From CAXBMB01 sp052078155 (GTDB lineage Bacteria > Pseudomonadota > Alphaproteobacteria > Kiloniellales > DSM-21159), in assembly GCA_052078155.1 (NCBI GenBank), contig JBQJBP010000001.1, forward strand, positions 1,612,001 to 1,676,000: a DNA stretch of 64,000 nucleotides, read 5' to 3'. Position 1 is the first letter of the stretch. Every line of letters begins with the position of its first letter. The notes under the pieces are model-generated. The model worked only from the letters and a program-made list of their open reading frames with translations. It was not told where the DNA came from and did not search any database. Below, piece by piece: positions 50,126 through 60,802 of the stretch. A program made the translations under genes and the position numbers.

Positions 50126-51925
50126 GTGACCAACCTGCCCCTTGACCAGATTGCCATCTTCCTGATTCTGGGCGGCGCACTGCTGCTCTTTATCTGGGGG
50201 CGGCTGCGCTATGACCTGGTGGCGGTCATCGCACTCCTGGTCGGCGTTCTCTCCGGCGTGGTTCCGGCCGACGAAGCCTTCTTCGGTTTTGGACATCCGG
50301 CAGTGGTCACCGTGGCCGCCATTCTGATCCTGTCCCGCGGGCTGAAAGACTCCGGCATCATTGAGTTTGCCGGGCAGGCTCTGGAGCCCCTGAGCGGACG
50401 CGCCACGCTGCAGGTAGTGGCTCTGGCCGGGGTCACGGCCGCCGCCTCGGCCTTCATGAACAATGTCGGGGCCCTGGCCCTGATGCTGCCCATCGCCATC
50501 CATGCTGCCAAGGAAGCCAAAAGGCCCGCCAGTCAGGTTCTGATGCCCGTATCCTTCGCGTCATTGCTGGGCGGCCTCATCACACTCATCGGCACCCCGC
50601 CCAACATCATCATCGCCAACTATCGGGCCGCGGAAGCAGGCACTGCCTTCGGCATGTTCGCCTTTGCCCCCGTCGGTTTGCTGCTGGCCCTTGTGGGGGT
50701 CGCCTTTGTCGCGCTGCTGGGCTGGCGCCTGCTGCCCAACCGCAACACAGACGATGCCGACAGCGCCACCGCCCCGCTGCTGATCATGGATGAGTACATC
50801 ACCGAAGCCCGCCTGCCCGAAGGCAACCCTTTTGTCGGCCTGCGGCTGATCGAGATTGAAAATCTGGGTCAGGGCAGTTTGTCGGTGGTGGCTCTGGTCA
50901 GAGGCAAGGACCGCATTCTTGCTCCCAGCGGCTTCTTCCGCCTCAACGCCAATGACATTCTGATCCTGGAAGCTGACACGGACACCCTGCAACAGGTGGT
51001 GGAGAAATCCGGGCTGGAAATGGTGGGGACCGCCGAACTCTCCCAGGAGAACCTGCATTCAGACCGGGTTTCCCTGGTGGAAGCCGTGGTTGCGCCCGGG
51101 TCCCGGCTGGATGGCCGCACAGCAAACGCCATGCGCCTGCATACCCGCTACGGCGTCAACCTGCTGGCCCTCTCCCGCCAGGGGGCGCCCATTCGCGAAC
51201 GTCTGGGCCAGGTGCGTCTGGATGTGGGGGATGTTTTGCTGCTGCATGGGGAGCGCGTGGCTCTGCCGGATGTCCTGCGCAGTCTGGGCTGCCTGCCGCT
51301 GGCAGAAAGGGAACTGGAGATCGGCAGCAACCGGCGGGACATCAACCTGATTCCGCCCCTGGTGTTCCTGATCGCCATTCTGGCGGTGGTGGGCGGTTTT
51401 CTGCAGCCCCACATCGCCTTTGTCAGCGCAGCCGTGGCCATGGTGGTTCTGGGTCGCAACCCTTTGCGGGATATCTACGAGGCTGTGGACTGGCCCATCG
51501 TGGTCCTGCTGGGGGCCATGATTCCTCTGGGCCTGGCCTTTGACAGCACGGGCGGCAGCGCGACCATCGCCAGCCCCATACTGGCTCTCTCCGACCACGT
51601 GCCCATCTGGCTGTTGCTGGGATTGTTGATGCTCATCACCATGCTGCTGAGCGACGTGATGAACAACGCGGCCACAGCGGTGCTGATGGCGCCCATCGGG
51701 GCCACCATCGCCAAGGGTCTGGGCGTCAGCATTGACCCCTTCCTCATGGCCGTGGCCGTCGGAGCTTCTTCCACCTACCTGACCCCCATCGGGCATCAGT
51801 CGAACCTGCTGGTCATGGGGCCAGGCGGGTACCGCTTCAGTGACTACTGGCGCATGGGATTGCCGCTGGATGCTCTCATCCTGCTGGTCGGCGTGCCGGC
51901 CATCCTGTGGATCTGGCCGGTCTGA
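50126..51925 (+). CDS. SLC13/DASS-family permease with TrkA-C domains
   Basis: A 599-residue inner-membrane transporter of the divalent anion:Na+ symporter/ArsB superfamily. There are about five helices before and six after a central cytoplasmic part (about residues 215-395) with two TrkA-C/RCK-C regulatory domains (GLRLIEIENLGQGSLSVVAL and the second around APGSRLDGRTANAMRLHTRY). Transport signatures are SAFMNNVGALALMLPIA, LIGTPPNIIIANY, and, in the second half, DVMNNAATAVLMAPIGATIA with LTPIGHQSNLLVMGPGGY. Substrates for this type include sulfate and dicarboxylates; not predictable here. GTG start at 50126 with GAGAGGA upstream. Confidence 0.88.
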   Translation: MTNLPLDQIAIFLILGGALLLFIWGRLRYDLVAVIALLVGVLSGVVPADEAFFGFGHPAVVTVAAILILSRGLKDSGIIEFAGQALEPLSGRATLQVVALAGVTAAASAFMNNVGALALMLPIAIHAAKEAKRPASQVLMPVSFASLLGGLITLIGTPPNIIIANYRAAEAGTAFGMFAFAPVGLLLALVGVAFVALLGWRLLPNRNTDDADSATAPLLIMDEYITEARLPEGNPFVGLRLIEIENLGQGSLSVVALVRGKDRILAPSGFFRLNANDILILEADTDTLQQVVEKSGLEMVGTAELSQENLHSDRVSLVEAVVAPGSRLDGRTANAMRLHTRYGVNLLALSRQGAPIRERLGQVRLDVGDVLLLHGERVALPDVLRSLGCLPLAERELEIGSNRRDINLIPPLVFLIAILAVVGGFLQPHIAFVSAAVAMVVLGRNPLRDIYEAVDWPIVVLLGAMIPLGLAFDSTGGSATIASPILALSDHVPIWLLLGLLMLITMLLSDVMNNAATAVLMAPIGATIAKGLGVSIDPFLMAVAVGASSTYLTPIGHQSNLLVMGPGGYRFSDYWRMGLPLDALILLVGVPAILWIWPV

Positions 51926-51934
51926 CCTGCTGAT

Positions 51935-51967
51935 AAAAAAAAGAGGCGGCTCAAGCAGCCGCCCCTT
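51935..51967. terminator. Bidirectional terminator between convergent genes
   Basis: AGAGGCGGCT pairs with AGCCGCC-CCTTT around a short loop, with eight As on the left (eight Ts on the minus strand). It serves the phosphatase gene on the minus strand and probably the permease on the plus. Confidence 0.8.
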
Positions 51968-51985
51968 TGTCACATCACCACAGTG

Positions 51986-52633
51986 TCAAACCTGTTCGTG
52001 GATGTCGGTCTCATAGCGCTCCAGCTGACCGGCCCGCAGACAGAATAACGCATCCTGCGGCACCTCCAGATCAGCAATCTTCTCCGGCACAACCCCCGTA
52101 TAGAGCCCGCGCAGTATGCGCCCGATGCCTCCGTGAGACACCACCACCAGGGGGCGGGTCTCCTCGGCGATGTCCACAAACCACTCCAGCACACGCTCGG
52201 CACTGGACCGGTAGCTTTCCCCGTCCGGCGACGCCAGATGCCAGCGGTTTTCCCGCACCTGCGCCCACAGTTGCGGCGAGGCGGCATCGATCTCATCGTA
52301 GGTCATGCCTTCCCAGCGCCCGAAGGAGATTTCCTGAATCCGCGGTTCGAACTCCGCCAGCGCCATACTCAGCCCGGAGGTTTCCGCCACCAGTTCAGCC
52401 GTCTGACGGGTGCGCCCCAAAGGCGACACCAAAAAGCGAGGAGCCTCTGGCTCCCTGGCCAGGAGATCTTTCAGGCAGCGCCCCATGGCACTGGCCTGGG
52501 CTTCCCCCAGGGGCGTCAGGTCGGCATTGAGCCGTCCCTGCATCCGCCGTTCCCGATTCCAGAAGGTCTCGCCGTGGCGCAGCAGGTAAATGGGGCCGCG
52601 ATGGCTTGGTAGCTGCAAGGTCGTGTCCAGCAT
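51986..52633 (-). CDS. Histidine phosphatase family protein
   Basis: A 215-residue phosphoglycerate-mutase-like phosphatase. The phospho-histidine motif YLLRHGETFWN is at residue 17, with MQGRLNADLTPLGEAQ, SPLGRTRQTAEL and the late VVVSHGGIGRIL providing the second catalytic histidine. Substrate unknown; family members hydrolyse sugar phosphates, nucleotides or alpha-ribazole phosphate. Its ATG overlaps the stop of the MaoC-like gene (TAATG), implying translational coupling. Confidence 0.9.
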   Translation of the reverse strand: MLDTTLQLPSHRGPIYLLRHGETFWNRERRMQGRLNADLTPLGEAQASAMGRCLKDLLAREPEAPRFLVSPLGRTRQTAELVAETSGLSMALAEFEPRIQEISFGRWEGMTYDEIDAASPQLWAQVRENRWHLASPDGESYRSSAERVLEWFVDIAEETRPLVVVSHGGIGRILRGLYTGVVPEKIADLEVPQDALFCLRAGQLERYETDIHEQV

Positions 52634-53160
52634 TACGCCCCTCCTTCCTGAGCCACCAGCTCCGGATTGCGCCGGAAGATATGGGTGCAGCGATAGGTCA
52701 GAACAGCATCCCCGCTCTGGGTGCGGGTTTCATAAGCCAGAACAGCAATGCCCCGGTCGGGCTTGGAGCGGGACGCCCGCAGCTCCAGCACCTCCACCAC
52801 CACATGCAGGGTATCACCCGGTCGCACGGGCTTAAGCCAGCGCAGCTCATCCAGGCCGGGCGAGCCCAGAGAACAGGCGTTGATGATCTTTTCCTGGTAA
52901 AACAACCGGAATCCCACAGCCAGGGTCTGAAAACCGCTGGCGATCAGACCGCCATAGCCCCAATCCTCTGCCGCCACCTTATCCAGGTGAAAAGGCTGGG
53001 GGTCATAGGTCCAGGCAAAGTCCAGAATCTGCGCCTCGGTCAGAGTAGCGCCCCGGGTGGTAAAAACCTGACCGACCTCAAAGTCGTCAAAAAAGTAGTC
53101 CCCGCCCGGCTTGCGAGGGGAAGCGGTTGCAGGGCTGGCAGAGGTCGGTGCGTCTGACAC
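52633..53160 (-). CDS. MaoC-family dehydratase
   Basis: A 175-residue hot-dog fold (R)-hydratase-like protein. It has YFFDDFEVGQVFTTRGATL at the N-terminus, then the hydratase segment ending FHLDKVAAEDWGYGGLIASG with the position of the catalytic residues, and RPGDTLHVVVEVLELRASRS. Members hydrate enoyl-CoA substrates. The GTG start at 53160 is supported by GAGGAG eight bases upstream. Overlaps the phosphatase gene by one base, forming an operon. Confidence 0.86.
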   Translation of the reverse strand: MSDAPTSASPATASPRKPGGDYFFDDFEVGQVFTTRGATLTEAQILDFAWTYDPQPFHLDKVAAEDWGYGGLIASGFQTLAVGFRLFYQEKIINACSLGSPGLDELRWLKPVRPGDTLHVVVEVLELRASRSKPDRGIAVLAYETRTQSGDAVLTYRCTHIFRRNPELVAQEGGA

Positions 53161-53204
53161 GAGTGTGATCTCCTCTTAAAACTGTGATCATCGACAAATC
53201 GGTG

Positions 53205-53272
53205 ACAAGAGCCAAATCAATGATTCAAGCGCCCGCAATTCCGGTGTCCACTTAAAGCGATTTGCCTCCAGA
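53205..53272 (+). repeat. MITE-like element, right-half remnant
   Basis: AAGAGCCAAATCAATGATTC, then TCCACTTAAAGCGATTTGCCTCCA, correspond to the right half of the family. Left half not found. Confidence 0.6.
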
Positions 53273-53412
53273 GAGCCTAAAGCGCCTCAACCCGGGGATC
53301 AGGTCAAGCGCTCTCTCCGCAGTTCAGCCATCCCCGGCAAAAAAATGGCTGCCCGCCTTCTAAGTCAAAGAAGGCACAGCAGCCACAAAGGAAAGACAGG
53401 AAAGGCTGGTGA

Positions 53413-54222
53413 TCAGGCCTGCGGCAGCAGGATGGTGCCTTCCAGATAAAGCACCGCCTGACCCCAAAGGCGCACACGCTCGCCATTCAGATCACAGACA
53501 AGATCCCCGCCGCGAGCTGAGATCTGTCTTGCTGTGAGATGGGTTTTGCCCAGCCGCTCGGCCCAATAGGGTACGGAGGTGCAGTGGGCAGATCCGGTCA
53601 CCGGGTCTTCCGGGATGCCGCTGCCAGGCGCAAAGTAGCGCGAAACGAAATCGACAGTGTCACCGGGGGCCGTCACGATCAGACCGTCGCTGTCCAGGGC
53701 TGCAACCTTGTCCATATCCGGCTCGATTGCCCGCACCGCAGCTTCGTCTGCGAGCACCGCCATAGCCTTGAATGCCCGGTGGGTTTCCAAAGGCACAACA
53801 CCCAGTGCTTCTGCAATGCGTCCGCCATCCTCCCAGGCGTCGGCGACGCGGGCCGGAAAGTCCAGTGCGTAGCCTTCCCCATCGCGCGTCACCACCAAAG
53901 GCCCGGACCGGGTATGAAAGGTGATGCTTGTTGCTTCCGGCTTCAGCCGGGTGAAGATCACAGAGGCAGAGGCCAGCGTGGCGTGGCCGCAAAGATCCAC
54001 CTCCACCGCCGGAGTAAACCAGCGCAGATCATAATGGGGCTGGCCGTCACTGCCGTCTGGTTTCGCAACAAAATAGGCCGTCTCCGAGAGATTGTTTTCT
54101 GCGGCAATGGCCGCCAGCTGCGCTTCAGGCAGCCAGCTGTCCAGGGGACAGACAGCAGCCGGATTCCCGCCGAAAAGCTCGTTGGTAAAGGCATCTACTT
54201 GGTAAAGAGGAAGGCGCTGCAT
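53413..54222 (-). CDS. PhzF-family isomerase, second in the window
   Basis: A 269-residue PhzF/DapF-fold protein. First-half marks are YQVDAFTNELFGGNPAAVCP and the catalytic Glu in NNLSETAYFV; the second half has GIPEDPVTGSAHCTSVPYWA, as in YddE/PhzF. It is only distantly like the PhzF protein at 11.7-12.6 kb and belongs to the YddE/YHI9 type. No phenazine genes around; physiological role unknown. Monocistronic. Confidence 0.88.
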   Translation of the reverse strand: MQRLPLYQVDAFTNELFGGNPAAVCPLDSWLPEAQLAAIAAENNLSETAYFVAKPDGSDGQPHYDLRWFTPAVEVDLCGHATLASASVIFTRLKPEATSITFHTRSGPLVVTRDGEGYALDFPARVADAWEDGGRIAEALGVVPLETHRAFKAMAVLADEAAVRAIEPDMDKVAALDSDGLIVTAPGDTVDFVSRYFAPGSGIPEDPVTGSAHCTSVPYWAERLGKTHLTARQISARGGDLVCDLNGERVRLWGQAVLYLEGTILLPQA

Positions 54223-54538
54223 GAATTTGTCCTTAAGATTGAATGGCGGAGGAGGCGCCAGGGCAGAGTTGAGGGGTTTTAGTCGAAAAATCTGCCACTG
54301 TTAATGGGGCTGATGGGCAGCAGTTCTGAGCGCCAGAGTGTAATCAACAGAAGCCGAAGCGACTTGCACCCCAATTCTGTGACGAACACCCTCGAACAGG
54401 TTTAAAAGAGGCATTTTCAGATCTTTTTTGAAATCACCTCATGTTTCCAAGCAAGACGATAAGACTCTAAGGGCGCCCTATGACAGCCCGGCGCAGAGAG
54501 GGACTTTTCACCTGTCGTTAAAGGTCACGTGAATCAAT
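54223..54538. other. Gene-free stretch with a degenerate MITE copy
   Basis: About 315 bases upstream of the PhzF-type gene and downstream of the DUF1127 gene. A degenerate MITE-like copy occupies about 54330-54470; nothing else is recognisable. Confidence 0.45.
54330..54470 (+). mobile_element. MITE-like element, degenerate copy
   Basis: Right-half features AAAAGAGGCATTTTCAGATC, GAAATCACCTC and a terminal GACTCTAA are present. The left half, around 54330-54400, is much altered. Boundaries approximate. Confidence 0.5.
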
Positions 54539-54814
54539 CTAAAGGTTACAGCGCACAAGCCGACCCGCCCGGTCCCTTTCCAGGCCCACGTCCTGCAGAC
54601 TGCGCCGGGACATTGTCTCCATCCGTGCCTTTTCAATCTGCCGACCCTGCCATGCCATCATGGCCGCAAAGGCCCGCGCCAACGCCTTATCCAGAGAAAG
54701 GCCCAGTCCGGCAAAGAACCCGAGATATTCCGGACCATTCAGATTGCTCAACTCTTTATCTGAAAGCACGGCACCTAAAGATGAAGTGAGAGGACGCCTT
54801 GATATTGTCTCCAT
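54539..54814 (-). CDS. DUF1127-type small protein
   Basis: A 91-residue basic protein. Its C-terminal half (WQGRQIEKARMETMSRRSLQ, then DVGLERDRAGRLVR) matches the DUF1127/YjiS-like Arg-rich motif, which in some alphaproteobacteria modulates RNA degradation or phosphate-responsive expression. The N-terminal half is specific to this protein. It is divergent from a MocR-type regulator across 101 bases, so control by that regulator is likely. Confidence 0.7.
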   Translation of the reverse strand: METISRRPLTSSLGAVLSDKELSNLNGPEYLGFFAGLGLSLDKALARAFAAMMAWQGRQIEKARMETMSRRSLQDVGLERDRAGRLVRCNL

Positions 54815-54915
54815 TTTCCTGATCCTAATCGATACAATTTTTAGAACACTTGCTGATTGTCTTCATTGTGATTAGATTTGTGCGAAACAATCTACGAATC
54901 AATGGAAACATTGTG

Positions 54916-56301
54916 ATGATGACAAATTGGAATCCCCAGTTGCCGGATAGGGGACATCGCTATCAGGCCATCGCGGACGCCTTGTCCCAGGACATTGGCA
55001 AAGGCGTGCTTGCAGCCGGAACCCGTCTGCCGACCCACCGGGATCTGGCCTGGCGACTGGGGGTGACGGTGGGAACGGTAACCCGTGCCTATGCCGAGGC
55101 GGAGCGGCGGGGACTGATCGTCGGGGAAGTGGGGCGTGGCACCTATGTGCGACCCCAGGGGCCGGATTCGCCGGAGCATCTGGATCGGCTCAAGGGATCC
55201 AACGCCATGGTCAACCTGGCGGTCAACTGGCCCGCCCCCATTGACGAAGCTGAGGCCATCACCGCCGCCATTGTGGCCCTGGCCCAGGACAGCTCCGCTC
55301 AGTACCACCTGGAATACTGTCACGCTCAGGGACGGCGGGAGCACCGACAGGCTGGCGTTGCCTGGCTGCAGCACTGCGGTCTCACAGCCCATGAAAACGA
55401 GGTGCTGCCCATCAACGGGGCGCAAAACGGACTGGCTGTCGCTCTGGCTGCCCTAGCTCAGCCCAACGACATCATTCTGACGGAAAAGCTCACCTTTTTC
55501 GGGGTAAAAGCCGCTGCCAAAGCCCAGTCTTTGCGCCTCTATGGCGTAGAAATGGATGAGGATGGCCTGCGCCCGGACGCACTGGACACAGCCTGCCGGG
55601 CCACAGGCTCCAAGGTCCTCTATTGCGTGCCCTCTTTCCAGAACCCGACCGCTACCGTCATGTCCCAGGCAAGGCGGCAGGCTCTGACGGAAGTCTGCAA
55701 CCGCCAGGGAGTGACCATCATTGAAGATGACGTCTACAACATTCCCGGCCAGACCCCGGCTCCGTTGAGCGAGTATCTGCCAGACAGCGCGGTCTATGTA
55801 ACCTCATTGAGCAAAAGCGTCTCACCGGGCCTGCGGGTTGGGTACATGAAAGCGCCTGCACGCAATCTGGAGCGCATGGCCAGTTGCCTGCGGGCCTTCG
55901 GCACCATGAGCAACGCCTTCATGCATGAGGTGGCCTCCCGCTGCATCAGAGACGGCAGCGCGGTGCGCCTCGCCCGCATCCAGGCTCAGGAAGCCAAAAC
56001 GCGTCAGGCCCTGGCCCGGGACATCCTGCCTGATGCCTGCCTGCGCGGGGACCCCGGTGCCTTTCATCTCTGGCTGCAACTGCCGGAGCAATGGCGCAGT
56101 GAGTCCTTTGCCTCAGCCGCGCTCCGTCACTCCGTCGGGGTCGCGGCCGCTGAGATTTTTGCTGTTGGTCGGGAACCTGTGGACGATGCCGTGCGGGTTT
56201 GTCTGTCTGCTGCCCGCAATCGGGAGGACCTCAGCAGGGCTCTGCTGATCCTGGCCGACCTGTTGCAGCGGGAGCCGGATCTGGATCTGCCGGCTCTTTG
56301 A
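54916..56301 (+). CDS. MocR-type GntR/aminotransferase-like regulator
   Basis: A 461-residue fusion of an N-terminal GntR winged helix (YQAIADALSQDIGKGVLAAG, then GTRLPTHRDLAWRLGVTVGT and a wing) with a fold-type I aminotransferase-like domain. The latter retains the PLP lysine (VTSLSKSVSPGLRVGYM) and the PLP aspartate/tyrosine region (EDDVYNI). Such proteins sense PLP or amines and typically control adjacent genes; here the divergent DUF1127 gene is the candidate target. The double ATG at 54916/54919 is taken as start; the open frame to 54850 is upstream leader. Confidence 0.88.
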   Translation: MMTNWNPQLPDRGHRYQAIADALSQDIGKGVLAAGTRLPTHRDLAWRLGVTVGTVTRAYAEAERRGLIVGEVGRGTYVRPQGPDSPEHLDRLKGSNAMVNLAVNWPAPIDEAEAITAAIVALAQDSSAQYHLEYCHAQGRREHRQAGVAWLQHCGLTAHENEVLPINGAQNGLAVALAALAQPNDIILTEKLTFFGVKAAAKAQSLRLYGVEMDEDGLRPDALDTACRATGSKVLYCVPSFQNPTATVMSQARRQALTEVCNRQGVTIIEDDVYNIPGQTPAPLSEYLPDSAVYVTSLSKSVSPGLRVGYMKAPARNLERMASCLRAFGTMSNAFMHEVASRCIRDGSAVRLARIQAQEAKTRQALARDILPDACLRGDPGAFHLWLQLPEQWRSESFASAALRHSVGVAAAEIFAVGREPVDDAVRVCLSAARNREDLSRALLILADLLQREPDLDLPAL

Positions 56302-56336
56302 CAGCTGTTACGCCTTCGCCCAAAGACAGAAGATGA

Positions 56337-57146
56337 TCAGTTGCCGGTGAAAATTCCAACACTGTGGCAGTGGTTCAAAGGGCCCTGCCCCTTGCCATAT
56401 CCTGGGGCGGCCTTCAGCGCTTCTTGAACAAAGGAACGGGCCCTGACCACAGAGTGTTTCAGACTCATGCCCTGGGCCAGACCCGTTGCCAGAGCAGAGG
56501 CCAGCGTGCAGCCTGTGCCATGGGTTTCCGTCACCTTCAGGCGCTCGTCTTCAAAGACAATCTGACCGCTGTCGCTGGCAAGTACATCGGTGACCTTTTT
56601 CAGGGACTCCAGATGCCCGCCCTTCAACAGCACCGCTTTGGGGCCGAGAGTCATCAGCATGTCCGCGGCTTCGCGCATGTCTTCCGGGGATTTCACCGTC
56701 ATGCCGGATAGTTTTTCTGCTTCCGGCACATTGGGGGTCAGCACGTCGGCCACCAGTGCCATATCACGGCTCATGACATTGACGGCCGCTGGATCCAGCA
56801 AAGAGGCTCCGCTCTGGGCCACCATCACGGGGTCCACCACCACAGGAATGTCCTGACAGCGTTCCTTAATCACTTCCGCCACAGCTTCAATGACAGGAAT
56901 GGAATGCAGCATCCCCGTCTTGATGGCATCCACACCGATGTCATCAAGGCAGCTGTGCATCTGCTGTTTGATAAAGTCAGGATCAACCCCGACCACCCCC
57001 TGGACGCCTTGGGTGTTTTGAGCCGTAAGAGCAGTGATGGCTGTCATGGCGTAGCCGTCCAGAGCGGTTACGGTTTTGATGTCAGCCTGAATTCCTGCCC
57101 CACCGCTGCTGTCCGATCCGGCAATGATTAAAACGCGACCCTTCAA
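56337..57146 (-). CDS. thiD: Hydroxymethylpyrimidine/phosphomethylpyrimidine kinase
   Basis: A 269-residue ribokinase-fold kinase that phosphorylates HMP and HMP-phosphate in thiamin synthesis. The N-terminal IAGSDSSGGAGIQADIKT, KTGMLHS, VVDPVMVAQSGASLL and the anion-hole/base motif THGTGCTLASALAT are intact. The start is a TTG at 57146, supported by AAAAGGG nine bases upstream and the lack of any nearer ATG. I looked for a TPP riboswitch upstream and saw none, and no other thi genes are present. Confidence 0.93.
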   Translation of the reverse strand: MKGRVLIIAGSDSSGGAGIQADIKTVTALDGYAMTAITALTAQNTQGVQGVVGVDPDFIKQQMHSCLDDIGVDAIKTGMLHSIPVIEAVAEVIKERCQDIPVVVDPVMVAQSGASLLDPAAVNVMSRDMALVADVLTPNVPEAEKLSGMTVKSPEDMREAADMLMTLGPKAVLLKGGHLESLKKVTDVLASDSGQIVFEDERLKVTETHGTGCTLASALATGLAQGMSLKHSVVRARSFVQEALKAAPGYGKGQGPLNHCHSVGIFTGN

Positions 57147-57486
57147 GTGTATGCCCTTTTGAAACTATTTCGATCTATCCTCGGAAACTACAGACTATCA
57201 GAGCTTTACCTGCAGGCCCAAATCCCAGGTACTTTGCCGCTGGAAAGCTTAACCATCTCCAAATAAGCATAAGTGAGCGGTCAAATATTCACCAACATTT
57301 ACAAAGATAGCAATCAACCTATCGACACCCTCAGGCATCAAAAGCGGACAGCCCACCAATAGAACGAGAATCTAATCTGAAAACACCCTCAATGAGAGAA
57401 GGAGGCGGAAATCAGAATCCGGGCTGTTATCCGTGCCGCAAACTGCGGCCTCTTCCGTGAGCTTCCTCTCTGCCAGGAACAGGCCA
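57147..57486. other. Gene-free stretch between folP and thiD
   Basis: About 340 bases. It carries the thiD promoter region. No TPP-riboswitch pattern, repeat copy or hairpin terminator for folP was seen. Confidence 0.4.
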
Positions 57487-58521
57487 CTACAGGCCACCAC
57501 TGTCCATGGCCTCCCAGACGCGCAGGGCCTGTACCGTTTCCGCCACGTCATGAACCCGGAAGAACTGCACCCCTCGGGCAACCCCGGCCAGAACCGCAGC
57601 CAGAGATCCCGGCAACCTGTCTTTCGGGGCTTCAGCCTTTGACAGTTTGCCGATGAACGACTTGCGGCTGGCCCCCAACAGCAACGGCACGCCCAGACCG
57701 TGCAGCAAGGCCAGACGGTCCATCAGTTCCAGATTATGGGCAAGGCTCTTGCCGAAACCGATGCCGGGATCCACAGCCAGTTTTTCAAGCGGGATACCGG
57801 CGTCCTGACAGGCCTCCAGCCGGCCAGCGAGATAATCGCGCACCTCCAGACTGACGTCCACATAGCTGGGATTCTGCTGCATGGTTTGCGGTGAGCCCTG
57901 CATGTGCATGAGGTAGACCGGCAGACCAGTTTCCGCCGCAAGTCTCAGGCTGTCCTCATCCCCGCTCAGCGCCGTAACGTCATTGATGGCTGCAGCCCCG
58001 GCTGCCGCTGCTTCAGCCATTACCGGGCCATGACGGGTGTCGATGGATACCTTCACCCCCTGATCTGCCAGTGCTTTGACCACTGGAATGGTGCGGCGCA
58101 GTTCTTCTTCCAGGCCAACCGGTTCGGCGCCCGGACGGGTGGATTCCCCCCCGACATCAACAAGACTTGCCCCGGCTTCGACCATGGCCAGGCCATCGGC
58201 AACGGCCCGTCCGGCGTCGTAGCGGTCACCACCATCTGAGAAGGAATCCGGCGTGGCATTGATGATGCCCATGACCTGCGGCTGGCTGCAGGACAGCCCG
58301 GCAAAATCGGCCCGTGGGGCGGTCAAGGCCTTGAGCTGGCGATCCGCCCCAAAAGGCAGGTCCGACAGCAGCCGGGTTTCACGGATCGGCTCCTGATGGC
58401 TGGCCTGCCGCAGGATCACATCACAGGCACTGTAGCGCAGCGGCCCGCCTGCCAGCGGCAAATCCCCCGGCTGGGGAATGCGGTGCAGGGCCAAAGGCTG
58501 CAACAGAAATTCATCACTCAT
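57487..58521 (-). CDS. folP: Dihydropteroate synthase
   Basis: A 344-residue TIM-barrel enzyme joining p-aminobenzoate with the pterin pyrophosphate in folate synthesis. Signatures are MGIINATPDSFSDGG, LVDVGGESTRPGA, SIDTRHGPVMAEAAAAGAAA followed by INDVTAL, and the later DPGIGFGKSLAHNLELM and LLGASRKSFIG. An N-terminal extension of some 85 residues with no recognised motif precedes the catalytic domain, as seen in other alphaproteobacteria. ATG at 58521 chosen. It is downstream of ftsH; the glmM gene that often follows is absent here. Confidence 0.93.
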   Translation of the reverse strand: MSDEFLLQPLALHRIPQPGDLPLAGGPLRYSACDVILRQASHQEPIRETRLLSDLPFGADRQLKALTAPRADFAGLSCSQPQVMGIINATPDSFSDGGDRYDAGRAVADGLAMVEAGASLVDVGGESTRPGAEPVGLEEELRRTIPVVKALADQGVKVSIDTRHGPVMAEAAAAGAAAINDVTALSGDEDSLRLAAETGLPVYLMHMQGSPQTMQQNPSYVDVSLEVRDYLAGRLEACQDAGIPLEKLAVDPGIGFGKSLAHNLELMDRLALLHGLGVPLLLGASRKSFIGKLSKAEAPKDRLPGSLAAVLAGVARGVQFFRVHDVAETVQALRVWEAMDSGGL

Positions 58522-58721
58522 CGGCTCTGCCTTCTTCCAAAGAACCACGCTTTCTTCCAGAAAGCGCCCTTTGCGATCAAATCGGTTGGACTGGATGGAC
58601 TGCTTAACTCCGCAAACCTCGCAAAAACCCTCTTTTGCTGGTTAGCAGGTGATCCAATATAGCGCTGCGAGCGCACAACCTTTCTGCCTCACCCGACCAT
58701 GCCGCAGAAGCTCTGGCAACG

Positions 58722-58752
58722 AAAAAAGCCCCGCCAGAAACGACGGGGCTTT
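58722..58752 (-). terminator. Rho-independent terminator of ftsH
   Basis: AAAGCCCCG pairs with CGGGGCTTT over a ten-base loop, with TTTTTTCG following on the minus strand. It begins about 20 bases past the ftsH stop, just beyond a lone element terminus. Confidence 0.85.
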
Positions 58753-58756
58753 CATC

Positions 58757-58773
58757 ATCTAACCGATCATGCT

Positions 58774-58776
<3 letters not shown>
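58757..58776 (-). repeat. Solo MITE terminus forming the ftsH stop codon
   Basis: The 20 bases read on the minus strand as TAGAGCATGATCGGTTAGAT, a clean left terminus of the element. Its initial TAG is the ftsH stop codon. The rest of the element is missing and the terminator follows. Confidence 0.75.
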
Positions 58777-60696
<1,920 letters not shown>

Positions 60697-60802
60697 AGAC
60701 TCTTTCCTTCGTCACCAAGCCTGCTTCCGGTTCCTTGCAGAGGTTTCCCCGCAAGACGGCCGCAGGCCAATACAGACTCCCAGTGTGCCTCTCCGCCCCA
60801 CC

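Noticed and set aside
57147..57486. TPP riboswitch before thiD
   Set aside because: I looked for the CTGAGA and conserved thi-box segments on the minus strand and did not find them.
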